Source: Viscum album
Lineage: Eukaryota; Streptophyta; Magnoliopsida; Santalales; Viscaceae
NCBI GenBank assembly: GCA_963277665.1
Contig: OY728152.1
Coordinates: forward strand, 1,188,058,357-1,188,122,356
DNA length: 64,000 bases
Reading direction: 5' to 3'
The notes below the pieces were generated by a model. The model was not told where the DNA came from, ran no database searches, and saw nothing but the letters and a program-made list of their open reading frames with translations. Below, piece by piece: positions 40,296 through 51,285 of the stretch; position 1 is the first letter of the stretch, and each line of letters starts with the position of its first letter. Made by a program: the position numbers and the translations under genes.

Positions 40296-40300
40296 ATTTA
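40296..40300. repeat. possible target site duplication (ATTTA), right
   Basis: It is identical to 38745-38749. In AT-rich DNA a chance match is not excluded. Confidence 0.45.
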
Positions 40301-40380
40301 AACATAGGTATTATTTTTTTTTCTCACACCCCACGATAGGCACATGTCAGGAACCCTAGGAATCTCTAGTTTAGATGCAT
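40301..40380 (-). pseudogene. element B gag, N-terminal remnant
   Basis: By position this holds the start of gag, on the right of the solo LTR. The minus strand near 40340-40370 ('gagattcctagggttcctgac') may correspond to the 'gagatatgccaccacaacg' start of gag A, though the match is weak and the ATG is not preserved. Confidence 0.35.
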
Positions 40381-40994
40381 TAGGAGAATACTGATTTCCC
40401 ATATTATGATGCTCAAGTTGAATATGATGAGGAGTAATTATCTCTATAATTCAAATGAAAACCTTATCAAACTGGATAAAAACAAGGTCAACCTCAACAG
40501 GTGACAACAATAGAGAGACACTAAATCTTGGTCTCTCTAAACATGGATTGAAAGTGTTTTATCATGACAAGTTAATTCATTTCAGTTATCTAGTGAAATA
40601 GATGTCTCATATCATAGTTTAATAAGAGAGTATATATCACATGAAAAAATAGATATGCCCCTATAATGAACAATGCATGTTTATATGTCCCAATGTGCCT
40701 ATTTTGATTCATGTATTCTCATCTCAAGCTATACTGGTACATGAGTATTAATTTTAAGAAATAGTAATATCATAAAACAGTAACCTCGTACAACATGAGA
40801 ATCACCTAAGGTAAAGTAACATCAATTATAATAAGCACACATCACAAACAACAATCTCATCACTAGGTACTGTAATTTTCCCATGTACACGGGTTAGCTA
40901 CTCCTATGAACAAGCTCATTACCAAGTATTGACACATCCTAGTCCCCTTTCTAACTTCCCAAAATAGTAAAATAGATGAAAAGAAAAACCTTCT
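40381..40994 (-). other. element B 5' leader
   Basis: Untranslated stretch between the primer site and gag. Nothing else was recognised. Confidence 0.55.
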
Positions 40995-41006
40995 CCATTG
41001 ATACCA
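40995..41006 (-). promoter_or_regulatory. element B primer binding site (initiator tRNA-Met)
   Basis: The minus strand reads TGGTATCAATGG, three bases from the LTR end. The first eight bases equal the canonical TGGTATCA complementary to the 3' end of plant initiator tRNA-Met. Confidence 0.88.
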
Positions 41007-41009
41007 CTT

Positions 41010-43134
41010 TGTAATGTCCCCCAATCTGGAACTCTCTCACATGGCCAAAAAGGGTTGATTGTAATACATGAAGTGTACCTCCGCGTACATCAGAGGCTAC
41101 CGACTAGTAGCGAGTGTGTGAAATTTTTATAGGGGGGACTATACCCCCTAGTGTGAAGCGTCATTATGGTATAAAATAAATCATATAAACAAAATAAAAT
41201 TAAATCATAGACATAGATGAAGAAAAAAATAAGATCCTACTAAGTAATGAAATAAATAATATGGAATAATGTAATGATGTTCTAGAATGTAAAAAAAAAT
41301 CGTACTAAAAATAATTCAAGTAAAATACTAGAGGGATAAAATAAAGAATCAAAAAATTCACCATTCCCAAACCCCACATTGGTACCTCTTACAAACTCTA
41401 TCCCATCATCAAACAAGCAATCTATCATAAGTTCCTTTTACCTTGTCCAAACAAGTACCCATGGAATCTTCATGGGTACCAAATAGAGTCCCAAATAGAT
41501 TGTGAGTTTAACTCAGTAGGTATACACCACCATGTTAAAATAAATATATTAATAGGAAGTGTATGATATAAAGTGATAAATAGGTGTCTTAATTAGTTCA
41601 ACAATTTAAAAAATACAACTAGCTACTTCGGATCTGTGTCAGAATATCTCTAAGCATGTATTACGATCATGGAAATGATAACCATATAAACAATGAAAAA
41701 TAAAATGCATTAGAACCATGATAGAATATCTATGATCATGACTTGTGACCATTCCAACCATAACCATATTTCCATCGTATAGTCAAAACAATCAAGGTCA
41801 AACCTTTATAAGCATTACAACATCCAGATTAAAGCCCAATAAGCATTATTGCATCAGATAGGAAATAACCTCTGTCTTTAAGAATTACAAAATGGAACTA
41901 GGCTAAGACAGCTCAATATCAGTATTATATCATATAAGTGTTCAAGTTCTAGGGCTGAGGCTGATGTATAATCATTTCAACAGGGAACACAAGTCATGTC
42001 ATACAGCATGGATATCACAAAATCGCATCAAAACTACAAATGGTTAATTATAAGAATTACCCATTATAGTTCATGTATAACTTTTAATTTAAAACAAAAT
42101 TCATTAACGGTTATATCAAAAAGAAAATGTCACAACTTAGGGATTCTATAACAAGAAATCACCAAAGGTCACATGTCATGCTAAATAGACTTTTAATATA
42201 TTAGTCAACTCAATTATATTCAAGGTTCTCTCAATACATGGGTATTCGTGATCCATATGAGAAGAGAAATGAAACTTAAGTAGTTTAAGGATTAATCCCA
42301 TAATTTATTTAATTTATTTGGGAACATGCTACATTGTTGTAATCATTGTACTGTAAAAATTTAGAAATTATAAAAACATAGGGTTAAGATTTAGGCCCCC
42401 TACCTTTAACATACATCCAAAAACACTTCCAATGGAAATAGGGAACATGAAAGAAGGTGTGTATGATTTTAAAGTGGTTACCAGATCAAAATTGATCCAT
42501 ATCAATCCCAACAACATAATTGGTCAAAGTATTTCATCACAATAATAAGAGATCCAAGGAAGGGAAGGAAGAAACAGGACTAAAACCTCATAATAGGGAT
42601 TTAAGGTGTTATGATGACATCTATAAGGGAGATTAGAACTCCAAATTCACCTAGAGGATGATCTAGGGTTGTGAGGAGAAGAGATTTAGTGAAAGGAAAT
42701 GAATTTCATTCGTACAGTATGTTTAAAATGGTAGTTTAGGGAATTACACATCTTGTAATGTACATACACATCAAGTAAATATTTTTATTGGGGTATGCTG
42801 AAAACCCCATCACCTCATATTTATTTTATTAAAACACACAAACATTAAATGATGTGTAATCCCTTTACATGTCATGTAAATGTTTTGAAAATGGTTTTCG
42901 TCCATTTTTACTTTAAATGACTGAAGCCCCTTTTAAATATTCTCATCATACCAAGAACACATGTTAACACTTAACTCGTTTATACCCAGACACCATTAAC
43001 TCAAGAAAGCATACATCCCAAAACATTATGTCATTTCACTAATAAATGATCTCTGTCTTTGAACAGGATTGGGCCACCGAGGATAAAATGAAAAACTCAA
43101 GGAGGGACGTACATGGACAATATAGGATATTACA
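41010..43134 (-). repeat. element B 5' LTR (right copy)
   Basis: It starts TGTAATGTCCC and ends GGATATTACA. Its length of 2125 nearly equals the left copy (2128). Confidence 0.9.
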
Positions 43135-43139
43135 TCAAA
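43135..43139. repeat. possible target site duplication of element B, right (TCAAA)
   Basis: It corresponds in position to TCCCA at 32024-32028; two bases differ (CC versus AA). Confidence 0.35.
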
Positions 43140-44083
43140 ATAATGAATTGGTAAATCATACTCATTGAGCATTGTCTGGTCAATTTATTGAAGGTTTATA
43201 TTCCTCCTTTGTCCTACACCAATCTTTTGTGCGGTCGTACAAGAATACAAGTTATTATTATAGCCATTCTATGAGAATTATGATTCAAATTATTTATTTT
43301 TAAACTCATGGACATGATCAATTATTAAGGTCATAATTTCAATCCCACTATGAATATATAGAGATTTGGATTACATGGAAAAATATATACAATATTTTCT
43401 TTTGAGATAAAAAAACACAAGTATTTCTAGGAATGTAATATATTAGAATATAAACATAGTGCTTCCAATTTAAGATAAAAACTCTAGATGGTCCAAAAAA
43501 ATCCATTTGAACCAACTCTAGGGTTAAGAAGGTGGATCTTCTTTCGTTAATTTAAAATATATATTTGTTTCATTTTAACATGGGTTACAGACTCTATAAT
43601 TTGGGAATTATTGTTTAGGTAGATCCCTAATAAACCCTTTCCTTGTTAGGTTTATAAGTGAGTAAGTATTTCAATGTATGGGTCTCATATTCGAAATTTG
43701 ATATTCTTTATGAAAGGGAATTAGATAAAAATATTTGTGAGAAAAAAATGAATCCAAATTAACAGCATAAACACTATCATCTCTTAAAGTAGTAAAAACA
43801 AAATCATTTTTACAATCAAAAACTATGCCGACATTATTTTCAAATTGAACATGAAAGTAATTATCAGATACCTATGAAATTATAAGCTTGTTATACTTTA
43901 ATCTATCTACAAATAAAACATTAGAAATTAAAACAGTATTAGAGTTACCAATTTGACAAAGTCCAATAATGTTTCCTTTGTCATTTTCACCAAAAGTGAC
44001 ATGTCCACCATCAACCTTGATTTTGTTCTTGAAAATTGAATAATCCCCAGTAAAGTGTCCATAGTAGCAATTTTCCAGATACC

Positions 44084-44088
44084 ATAGG
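44084..44088. repeat. target site duplication of element C, left (ATAGG)
   Basis: It directly precedes the TGTAAC start of the left LTR and is repeated exactly at 55157-55161. Confidence 0.92.
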
Positions 44089-45409
44089 TGTAACAACCTA
44101 AAAATTTATTAATGAAAATTCCTCTTGGTCTATTTAAATATCATTTTATGGTTATGTAAAATGTATTCACTTATTTGGTTTTATGTTTTGGATTTTAAAA
44201 TACCATTAATAATTTTGAATGTTGCTAATATATCCGTTGAACAGTGATCACATGATTAGTATAAATATAGGGCTTTAACAAATCCAATTTACTGAGACAA
44301 AGGAAGTTATTGCCTCATCCAGTAGACTTTCCCCATAAGAAGCCTATTTTTTGGAGCTCAAAAAGGTGGTGGCATCATTGGGATTAACTCTTGACCAATC
44401 CTAAGGTCAGCTTGAATGCGTTAATCTCAAGTGGAACCCCTATGAGAGAAGTTTAGTTGATAGAGATTACCACCCGAGCAATGTTATCTGTGCTACCCCA
44501 AGAGTCTATCACCATCACACACCTTACCCTCCGGTCTTATGTGGGTTTTATAAGGGGTTACGTAACAAGACCCTAGCACTATGACTTTGTACATTATTTT
44601 TGTATAAATAATGTTCATTGATTTTAATATTATTACTTTGTAAATAGTTTTTAAAGCACAAATAATATTTTTTATTTAATATTCAACTAAAAATCTATTT
44701 TGATGAATTAATGTATTTTTAAATTAAATAATATTTTAATTAAAAATTAATAATGAATTCTGTTTTATTAAATATAAATGATTGTACAATATTTTGTGAA
44801 TAAAATTGTAATTTTTATAAAGGTTTGAAAGCTGTTTTTGTCAAAACCAATGAATTTTTGATAAATGCCAATTTTTATTTTAAAAGTAAAAATTCACATA
44901 TTTAGAAAATTATTTAGATAAAATGAATATTATTTTTGGAATCATGATGTTGAAATTATCTAATGGTGAATTTTTCATAATTTTCTGAGACACTCGAATT
45001 TTTGGGTAAAAATTAAATATCATTTAAATATATAATGTGTTTTATGACATCATAATGACCCAATAGTGATGTAATAAAATAAAATAAACATTATTTTCAG
45101 AAAATATATGTTTTACCATTAAAATAATGTGATTTTATATTTTTTTGATTCATTTTATAAAGCTTCAATTGACCCTCCAAGACTTATAAAACATTTGGTC
45201 TTTTTAAATTGTTTTCCTTGAGAGTGTGACTCGCCTCCACATAATAGACCCTATTATTTTAAGAATATTGGACATTGGCCTCATAAAATATCTTTTTCCA
45301 CTCCACTTTGGAAAAACCATGAGCAAAAACCATGGGTTGGTTTGTGTTTTTGATTAGTTTAATGTGTGGAATCCCAAAATTAATTAATAAAAAATTCCCT
45401 CTCATTTCC

Positions 45410-45417
45410 TATATAAA
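45410..45417 (+). promoter_or_regulatory. TATA box of element C 5' LTR
   Basis: TATATAAA is followed by CCCACCCAAGATCCCACTTCC. The same block is kept in the right LTR at 53830-53837, supporting a functional promoter core in the ancestor. Confidence 0.7.
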
Positions 45418-46644
45418 CCCACCCAAGATCCCACTTCCTCTTAACTAAAAGAATTTAGATTTAGTCCAAACTCTGCCCTCATCTCTATCAAATCTTCCCA
45501 AGGCACACCAAGCTCCCAGTAAGCCTCTCTCAAGCCTCTCCCAAGCCTTTGGAAGCACACTTCCATGTAAGTGGTTTCTTCTTTGCTCATTTTTGTCCAA
45601 TTTTCTTTAAGTTGTTATGCCCTTTTTTTCAATTAAAAATATTGGGGTATGATTTCACACCTCCCCCATACTTCACTATTTATGTTTGGATGATGGTATA
45701 CCCATTTCCCTTTCATTAATTCCTCCCATGTACACCTGTTACCATGCCGAAATTCTGTTATGGATTTCTCTCTCCTCTTTTACATCCAAGTAATTATTTT
45801 GTATTATGCATATAAATTCCATTACATTTATTTGTAAATGTATATATATTACCCCTTTACAGTACATTTCTTGTAAATATGAAGAGACACCCCTTTATAT
45901 CTCATCAACCATTTTTTATGAGTTCTTATTTCACGCTGTTTATGATTTTCCAAACCAATGTCATTGTGTAGTGAATACCATACCAATTTCTCTATAAAGG
46001 GTATTCACCTGTATGTACATTAACTTATTGATTATAAATATTAATGTATGTATTCCACATCCATTTATCATGGATTAAATGATGATGATTGATTCCATGT
46101 TGTATGATCTCTGTGGCACACTTATGCATGAAATGAAATGTTTAAGAAGGGTGGGCCTTGATAGCACTCCCATGCATTGAGTAAAGTATAGTATCATGTT
46201 ATGTCATGTTCAATGAGTGTTTACTCCTTCTAATTCAATTGAAACGAGGTTTTACTCATGGTTCATGTGAAATGAGGGTTTACTCATGCTCCATCTTCTA
46301 TGAGCCTTTTCTCATCCAAATTCCATGTTAAGTGTTGTTTCCACATTTCTATGTTATGATTATCATGCTTTATCAAGCCTTTATGTGTATGTTTCTTTTG
46401 TGATACATTGATATTACTATTGTCTAACATGTATTGTATTCCTCATGTTATTCCATGTTTATTACCTTACTGGGCTTTATAGCTCACTCCTTTCTTATGC
46501 ATGTCCTCAGGTTACCCATGCAATGCTAAGTACGAGGGAATGTAGTGCACATGAGCCTCAAACTAGTTGGTGAGGACTCCTTAATTGCATCCAAGAGACC
46601 CAGGATCAAATCCTAGTGGGGGATAATTTTCAAATACTATAACA

Positions 46645-46770
46645 ATATTGTAGCAGTACTGTAGCAGGTACTGTAGCAGGTACTGTGTAGGACTGTGCAG
46701 GTACTGTAGCAGGAACTGTGCAGGTACTGTAGAGGGAACTATAGCAGGCACTGTTTGGCACTGTAGCAGT
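46645..46770 (+). repeat. 12-13 bp minisatellite (consensus ctgtagcaggta)
   Basis: About nine to ten imperfect units of CTGTAGCAGGTA with variants such as ctgtgcaggta and ctgtagaggga. It is present only in the left LTR; the right LTR has lost the region. Confidence 0.88.
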
Positions 46771-46790
46771 AAGGAATATGCCCCCGTTTG

Positions 46791-47285
46791 GGCCTTCGGG
46801 CCACCGATTTGATCCCCAAGTTCTTTAAGGCCTTCAGTCCACCCAGTCCTTCGATTCAGTAAGGCCTTCGGGCCACCTCAAGGCCTTTGGTCCACCTTAT
46901 GTGTAGATAAAAACTAGACAACCTACAAGGAACAAGCTTCAGAAGGAGGAGGAGAAATGATCTTTCACCATAGCAGAAGCTAAATGGATTGAAAGAATGA
47001 GAGGGTATGGCACCTTCCATTGGGACAAGCATGTGCATGCATGGGAAAGCCTTTCCGAACATCCATGCGAAGGTGGAGAGCTAATTTCACGATGAAGATG
47101 CTGGGGAGGAGTAGTTGAAAGTAGTTAGTATGGGTTTTATGTAATGTTTTAAGCCTACGGGAAATGAATTCCTCTAAGGCCTATGGGCCATGTAATACTT
47201 ATCCCTACGGGCCATGCAACGGTTCCACCTCACCCCTTGAAAGGTGGTTTATCAAAAATCAATAAAAACTGAAGGCCTTCGGGCC
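46791..47285 (+). repeat. dispersed GGCC-TTCG-GGCC hairpin repeats
   Basis: Perfect copies of GGCCTTCGGGCC lie at 46791-46802, 46863-46874 and 47274-47285. Variants lie at 46829-46840 (loop TTCA, one stem mismatch), 46882-46893 (loop TTTG, one stem mismatch) and 47178-47189 (loop TATG, stem intact); a partial copy is near 47203-47213. GGCC is self-complementary, so each forms a 4-bp stem. In RNA the perfect copies give a C(UUCG)G tetraloop. Confidence 0.85.
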
Positions 47286-47474
47286 ATTGGAGGGAATGTA
47301 GTTGTCATGTAATGGAATTTTTCAATAAAGATGTTGTATTTCATGTTTTAAGTTGTTATGTAATGATCCTAATCCCCAATGACACTCGACCTCTTGATCT
47401 TATTTGTTGTATCGATTAAAGTTTATGTAATAAATCATGATTAAGTATGTTATAAAGAGATGGGTTGTTTTAGT

Positions 47475-47486
47475 TGGTATCAGAAG
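47475..47486 (+). promoter_or_regulatory. element C primer binding site (initiator tRNA-Met)
   Basis: TGGTATCAGAAG lies two bases after the LTR end; the first ten bases match the canonical TGGTATCAGA. Confidence 0.92.
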
Positions 47487-47978
47487 ATCGGTTTAGTTAT
47501 TTTATGGATTAGGATTAGAAAACCATAGTGATTCCTTATAGACAAGACAATGTATAATAAAAAATCCCTATGTTTTGGTGAGTATTGAGTAAGTGGTTTA
47601 TCAAGAAAGTACATCTCTGTCTAGATACGAGTAGGTAGAGGTGGCTCTGGCACAGATGTGCCTTGGAGTAAAAACTCTGAAAAGGAGTTTTTGGATTGAC
47701 CTGGGGTATCCTGGTATATGGAAACTGGCCTTACGTCACTCTTGGTTACGAAAATCTCAAGGGACACGCTTTTGTAAATTCACAAGCTTAGTATGAAAAA
47801 TTTTTATGGGAATAAAAACAATCTCCTAAAAATATATGTTTGGAAGTAGGTCATGGATAACATTGATTGAAGCCTATAAATTCATAATTTAAGGAAATAA
47901 AATCTATTTATAAGTAATTTGTTTTGTCCTTGTATTACCCTTTATGTGTTACCCCTAACTTTCCTTTTATTCCATCCA
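47487..47978 (+). other. element C 5' leader
   Basis: Untranslated stretch between primer site and gag start. No other signal was recognised. Confidence 0.6.
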
Positions 47979-49020
47979 ATGGCCGTTAATAGGAGGACTC
48001 ACGCTGACAACCGATGTGAAGATCAATGTGATGAATGTGCTAATGAGATTCCTAATCCAATGGGAGTGGGAATCACGAACATTGTCACAATTCTATCTCA
48101 GTTAACTCAAGATTTTAATAGAAACATGGGTCAAGAGGAATGTTCAACCCCCCTAAGAAATAACAAGTTGTTATCGAGAGATTCATGAGAAAATGGCCTC
48201 TAGCTTTTAATGGATCATTTGATCCCTCAATTGCCAAAAAATGGATCAACTCCATTGAAAAGATCTTCTACATCCTTCAATGTTCCGAACAAGAGATGGT
48301 TCTTCTGGATACTTATTGTATGGAGGGTGAAGCTGATCAATGGTGGACGTTGATCAAAAATACAAATCCTGAGGAGGAGATCGATGCGTTGGAATGGAAG
48401 GATTTCTGGAAAATATTTTTTGATAAATATTTTCAGCGCACCCTCCTTCTTAAGATAGAAAGGTACTTCCTACCCCTCAAGAAAAAAGATGACGAATATG
48501 TCAGATCGTACGAGGAAAACATCACAAGTCTTGTATGATACACCTTCGACTTTGTTGTTACCCCCAAATACAAGGTTGACCACTTCTTTAGTGGGCTGAA
48601 ACCTAGCCTGTGAAAATACATGGTGATCCATGACTTCGATAACTATGAGTAAACTGTCTGATGTTCCCACAAGGTTGAAATGGAGATCAATTAATCTCAA
48701 GGGTATCATCGGGATAAGAAGCACAAGGTGGACTTCAATTATGGTGGTCTGATGGATAAATCCAACGGTGCTAAAAAATCCATCACCCCACATGCCAATG
48801 GTGTGGAAGGAAGCACCCCAAAAATTTCATGAAGGGGACAAGGAAATTCTTTAGGTGTGGAAGATAAGGGAACCTAGCTGTTAACTGCCAACAAGAAAAA
48901 ATCACTTCTATGACAGAGGGGAGGAATGCTCTGTTCGACTCTCAATGTGTTTTTCATTGCTTCAATTGCAAAGAACCAGGGCATCTTCCAAATCAGTGCC
49001 CTAAGCCAAGGGTTTTTTGA
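47979..49020 (+). pseudogene. element C gag pseudogene
   Basis: Gag assembles the virus-like particle. The likely start is ATG at 47979 (MAVNRRTHADNR). The first part is open to 48188; the frame then shifts to one open from 48185 to 48538, which carries the retrotransposon gag domain (FNGSFDPSIAKKWINSIEK, EADQWWTLIK, WKDFWKIFFDKYF). A stop at 48536-48538 and further stops follow. There are two zinc knuckles. The first, at 48847-48888, has Phe for the first Cys, a stop inside and Asn for His. The second, at 48958-48999, is an intact CX2CX4HX4C (CFNCKEPGHLPNQC). An overlap of the two open parts with changed frame marks a simple frameshift. Confidence 0.9.
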
Positions 49021-49083
49021 TGCAACCAACAACCTCCATAGCAGCAAGGGTGTGATTTTTCCATCACTACCACCGAAGTGAAC

Positions 49084-49460
49084 CCCTACACTAGTTATTA
49101 ATTCAATAATATAAAATGTAATTTTTTATTCAGGTTCTATGTATTATTTTATATATCGAAATTTTATTAGAAAAATCCCAACACCACCACAAATCATGGA
49201 AGTAAAAATGTCGGTGAGTACGAAAAATGGGTAAATAATTGCATCCCATGAATATAACTCCTCCCCATATCATAATCAGTGGATTTAACTTCCTTGAGAA
49301 CCTCCTCATACTCCCTCTAGTGGAATTTGATGCAATTCTTGGCATGTATAGGCTTTCCCAATATAGATCCAATATAAATTGTCGTGAGAGGGGAATCACT
49401 CTCCATGTGGAGAACCGACCCTTGATTATGTACAAGTGCAAGGAAGAAGATTAATCTTCT
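49084..49460 (+). pseudogene. element C protease remnant
   Basis: This is an aspartic protease that would cleave the polyprotein. The active-site block reads FYSGS at 49124-49138 where D[ST]G is expected, so the catalytic Asp is Tyr. A frameshift follows; the rest is open from 49239 to 49454 with VEFDAILGMYRLSQY, in which the usual GMDWL Asp is again Tyr (49347-49349). It links directly to the RT open stretch. Confidence 0.85.
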
Positions 49461-49520
49461 TTAGCTCCATCATCTCAGGCGTAGATATTACTGCCCTATG
49501 AGCATGCGCATCTGGATCAG

Positions 49521-50189
49521 ATGATTGAGTCTAAGGAGGCAACCATCCTTGAAGACATGCCTATTGTGAGGGAATTCATTGAAGTGTTTCCCAAGGAATT
49601 GTCTAGTCTTCCTCCTAGAAGAGATGTTGAATTCTTAATTGATATTATACCTAGGGAATTACCAATATCCAAGGATATGTATAGAATGGTTTTTTTGGAT
49701 CTTGAGGAGTTTAAAAAACAACTACAGGATAATTTTGATAAAGGGTTTGTACGCCCAAGTGTTTCACCCAGGGGTACACCAGTCCTCTTCATCAAGAATA
49801 AGGATGGGTCAATGCACTTTTCCATAGATTATCGTGAGCTTAACAAAATCATGATAAAGAACAAGTATCCTCTTCCAAGAATTGATGAATTTTTCGATCA
49901 TCTTTGTGGAGCACAATACTTCTCTAAGGTAGGTTTTCGGTCGGGATATTATCAAGTAAGGGTGAAGAAGGAAGATATCCCCAAGACTGTTTTTCATACA
50001 ATATACAGGCACTATGAATTCATCATAATTCCATTTGGACTCACTAATGCTCCAGAAAACATCATGGACTTGATAAGTAGAGTCTTTAAATATTACCTTG
50101 ACAAATTTTTGCTAGTCTTTATAGATGATATTCTAATATACTCCAAAACTAATGAGGATAATGAGGATAATCTAAGAACTGTACTATAG
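49521..50189 (+). pseudogene. element C reverse transcriptase core, open for 222 codons
   Basis: RT copies the element RNA into DNA. This open stretch begins just before the usual [12 protein letters not shown] segment and contains, in order, the [22 protein letters not shown] block, [39 protein letters not shown] and the catalytic FIDDILIYS motif intact near 50122-50148. It is the best preserved coding sequence in the window. It ends at a TAG (50187-50189) in the middle of the domain; the same frame goes on after the stop to 50390 (LGHIIISNGI.MDPSK). The Met at its start is internal to the polyprotein, not a true gene start. Confidence 0.92.
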
Positions 50190-51285
50190 ACCTTGCGAAA
50201 GGAGAAGCTCTGTGAAAAGTATAGCAAGTGTGAGTTATGGTTGAACTATGTCTCATTCTTGGGCCATATCATAATAAGCAATGGGATATCTATGGATCCC
50301 TCCAAGACAACTGCAATAGAGGGATGGATGAGGAAAACATCGTTGATGGATATACTTAGCTTTTTGGGGTTAGCTAGATATTATCGATGATTTGTGAGAA
50401 ATTACTCATGATTTTCTAACTCTCTTACCCAGATAACTCAGAATGGAGTAAAGTTTTCTTGGAGTGATGAATGCGAATAAATCTTCAAGGAGTTGAAAAT
50501 GAGGCTTATCAATATACCTATGCTCACTTTACCCACAAGTGGAGAACTGTTTGTGGTATACAGTGATGCTTTAAAGGAAGTTCATGGGTTGTGTGTTGAT
50601 ATAAAATGACAAAGTCATTTCCTATGCTTCAAGTCAATTGAAAGTTCATGAGCAGAATTATCCAACACATGATCTGGAGTTGTCTGTGGTGATCTTCACT
50701 TTAAAAATTTGGCAGCATTATCTCTTTGGGGAGAAGTATGAAATATATACAGACCACAAAATCCTCAAGTATATATTCACATAGAGAGAGTTGAACATGT
50801 GCCAATGAATATGGTTATACCTGATCAAAGATTGTAACTGCTCAATCCATTACCACCCAAGGAAAGCGAACAAGGTGGTGGATGCATTAAGTAGAAAGGA
50901 CCCAACAATTATATCATTTATGAGAATTAAGAAGGATCTAATCTTCTTAGATTTTATGAAGATGGACATGGGAATCATAAAGAAGGGAACATCATCAATC
51001 CATTCACAAATGATGGCTCAACTGTCACTTTTGGAAAGGTTGAAGGATTCTCAAAAGGATGATGTGGTAATTTAGAAGAAAGTGGAAGCTATTAGAAAAG
51101 GGAAATCCTCAGAGTTCAATGTTAATGAAGAAGGAATTGTGAGATTTAGGAAAATACTATGAGTTCCATCAAGTCTGGAGCTGAAGAAGGATCTTTTGAA
51201 TGATGCACAAAGTTCAAATTTTTCTATTCACCCAGGAAACACAAAGATGTATCAAGATCTATGAGAGCATTATTGGGGGGATAAT
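50190..51285 (+). pseudogene. element C RT thumb and RNase H, interrupted
   Basis: The RT continues in frame to a TGA at 50388-50390, where the family has Arg (YYRRF). RNase H pieces follow: YSDAL near 50560, a frame change, [15 protein letters not shown] near 50655-50700, [14 protein letters not shown] near 50720-50760, and HPRKANKVVDALSRKDP near 50855-50905. RNase H removes the RNA strand during replication. Stops and at least one frameshift make it inactive. The open frame at 50875-51075 starts at the RNase H end and runs into the linker. Confidence 0.87.

Larger units (their letters stand above)
32029..43134 (-). mobile_element. element B: degenerate Ty3/gypsy Del/Tekay-type element inserted in copia integrase
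   Basis: This is an 11.1 kb element in minus orientation with LTRs of about 2.13 kb at 32029-34156 and 41010-43134. It has a well preserved initiator tRNA-Met primer site beside the right LTR and a weak polypurine tract beside the left one. Gag, protease, RT, RNase H, integrase and a chromodomain-like tail are readable with many defects. Gag is split by a further insertion (38750-40295). It belongs to the same broad family as A and D, sharing LTR-start phrases such as 'cagaggctaccgactag' and 'gactatacc'. It interrupts the copia integrase frame. Confidence 0.9.
43135..44088 (-). pseudogene. copia pol pseudogene, N-terminal part (protease and integrase start), segment 2
   Basis: On the minus strand, from 44088 leftwards, the copia protease region reads WYLENC, then a GHFTGD segment, then GHVTFGENDKGNIIG and NVLFVDRLKYN (43872-44080). 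Known elements of this group have a WYLDSGC motif and MTGD; here the catalytic Asp is Glu and Ser is Asn. Further left comes the integrase: LELVQMDFFGP near 43495-43535 and TMLNEYDLPIHYF near 43140-43180, which is cut by element B in the middle of a conserved block. The frame continues at 32028 with W-D-V-V-I-N-T as expected for copia integrase. The segment is bounded on the right by element C. Confidence 0.9.
44089..47472 (+). repeat. element C 5' LTR (left copy, full-length form)
   Basis: It starts TGTAACAACC and ends near GGGTTGTTTTA (3384 bp). It contains a TATA box at 45410-45417, the conserved 'ttactgggctttatagctcac' block near 46468, a minisatellite, TTCG hairpins and AATAAA signals (for example near 47323). 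Compared with the right LTR it has an extra 756 bp between two copies of gagggaatgtagt (46534-46546 and 47290-47302). Confidence 0.93.

Noticed and set aside
46856..47062. Minus-strand open frame of 68 codons
   Set aside because: It overlaps the hairpin repeats of the LTR and has no domain.
46645..47285. Repeat array considered as a CRISPR-like or satellite locus
   Set aside because: Units are short and imperfect, there are no spacers of equal size, the genome is a plant's, and the array lies wholly inside an LTR.
49517..49825. Minus-strand open frame of 102 codons opposite the RT of element C
   Set aside because: It is the reverse-strand shadow of the well supported RT reading frame.
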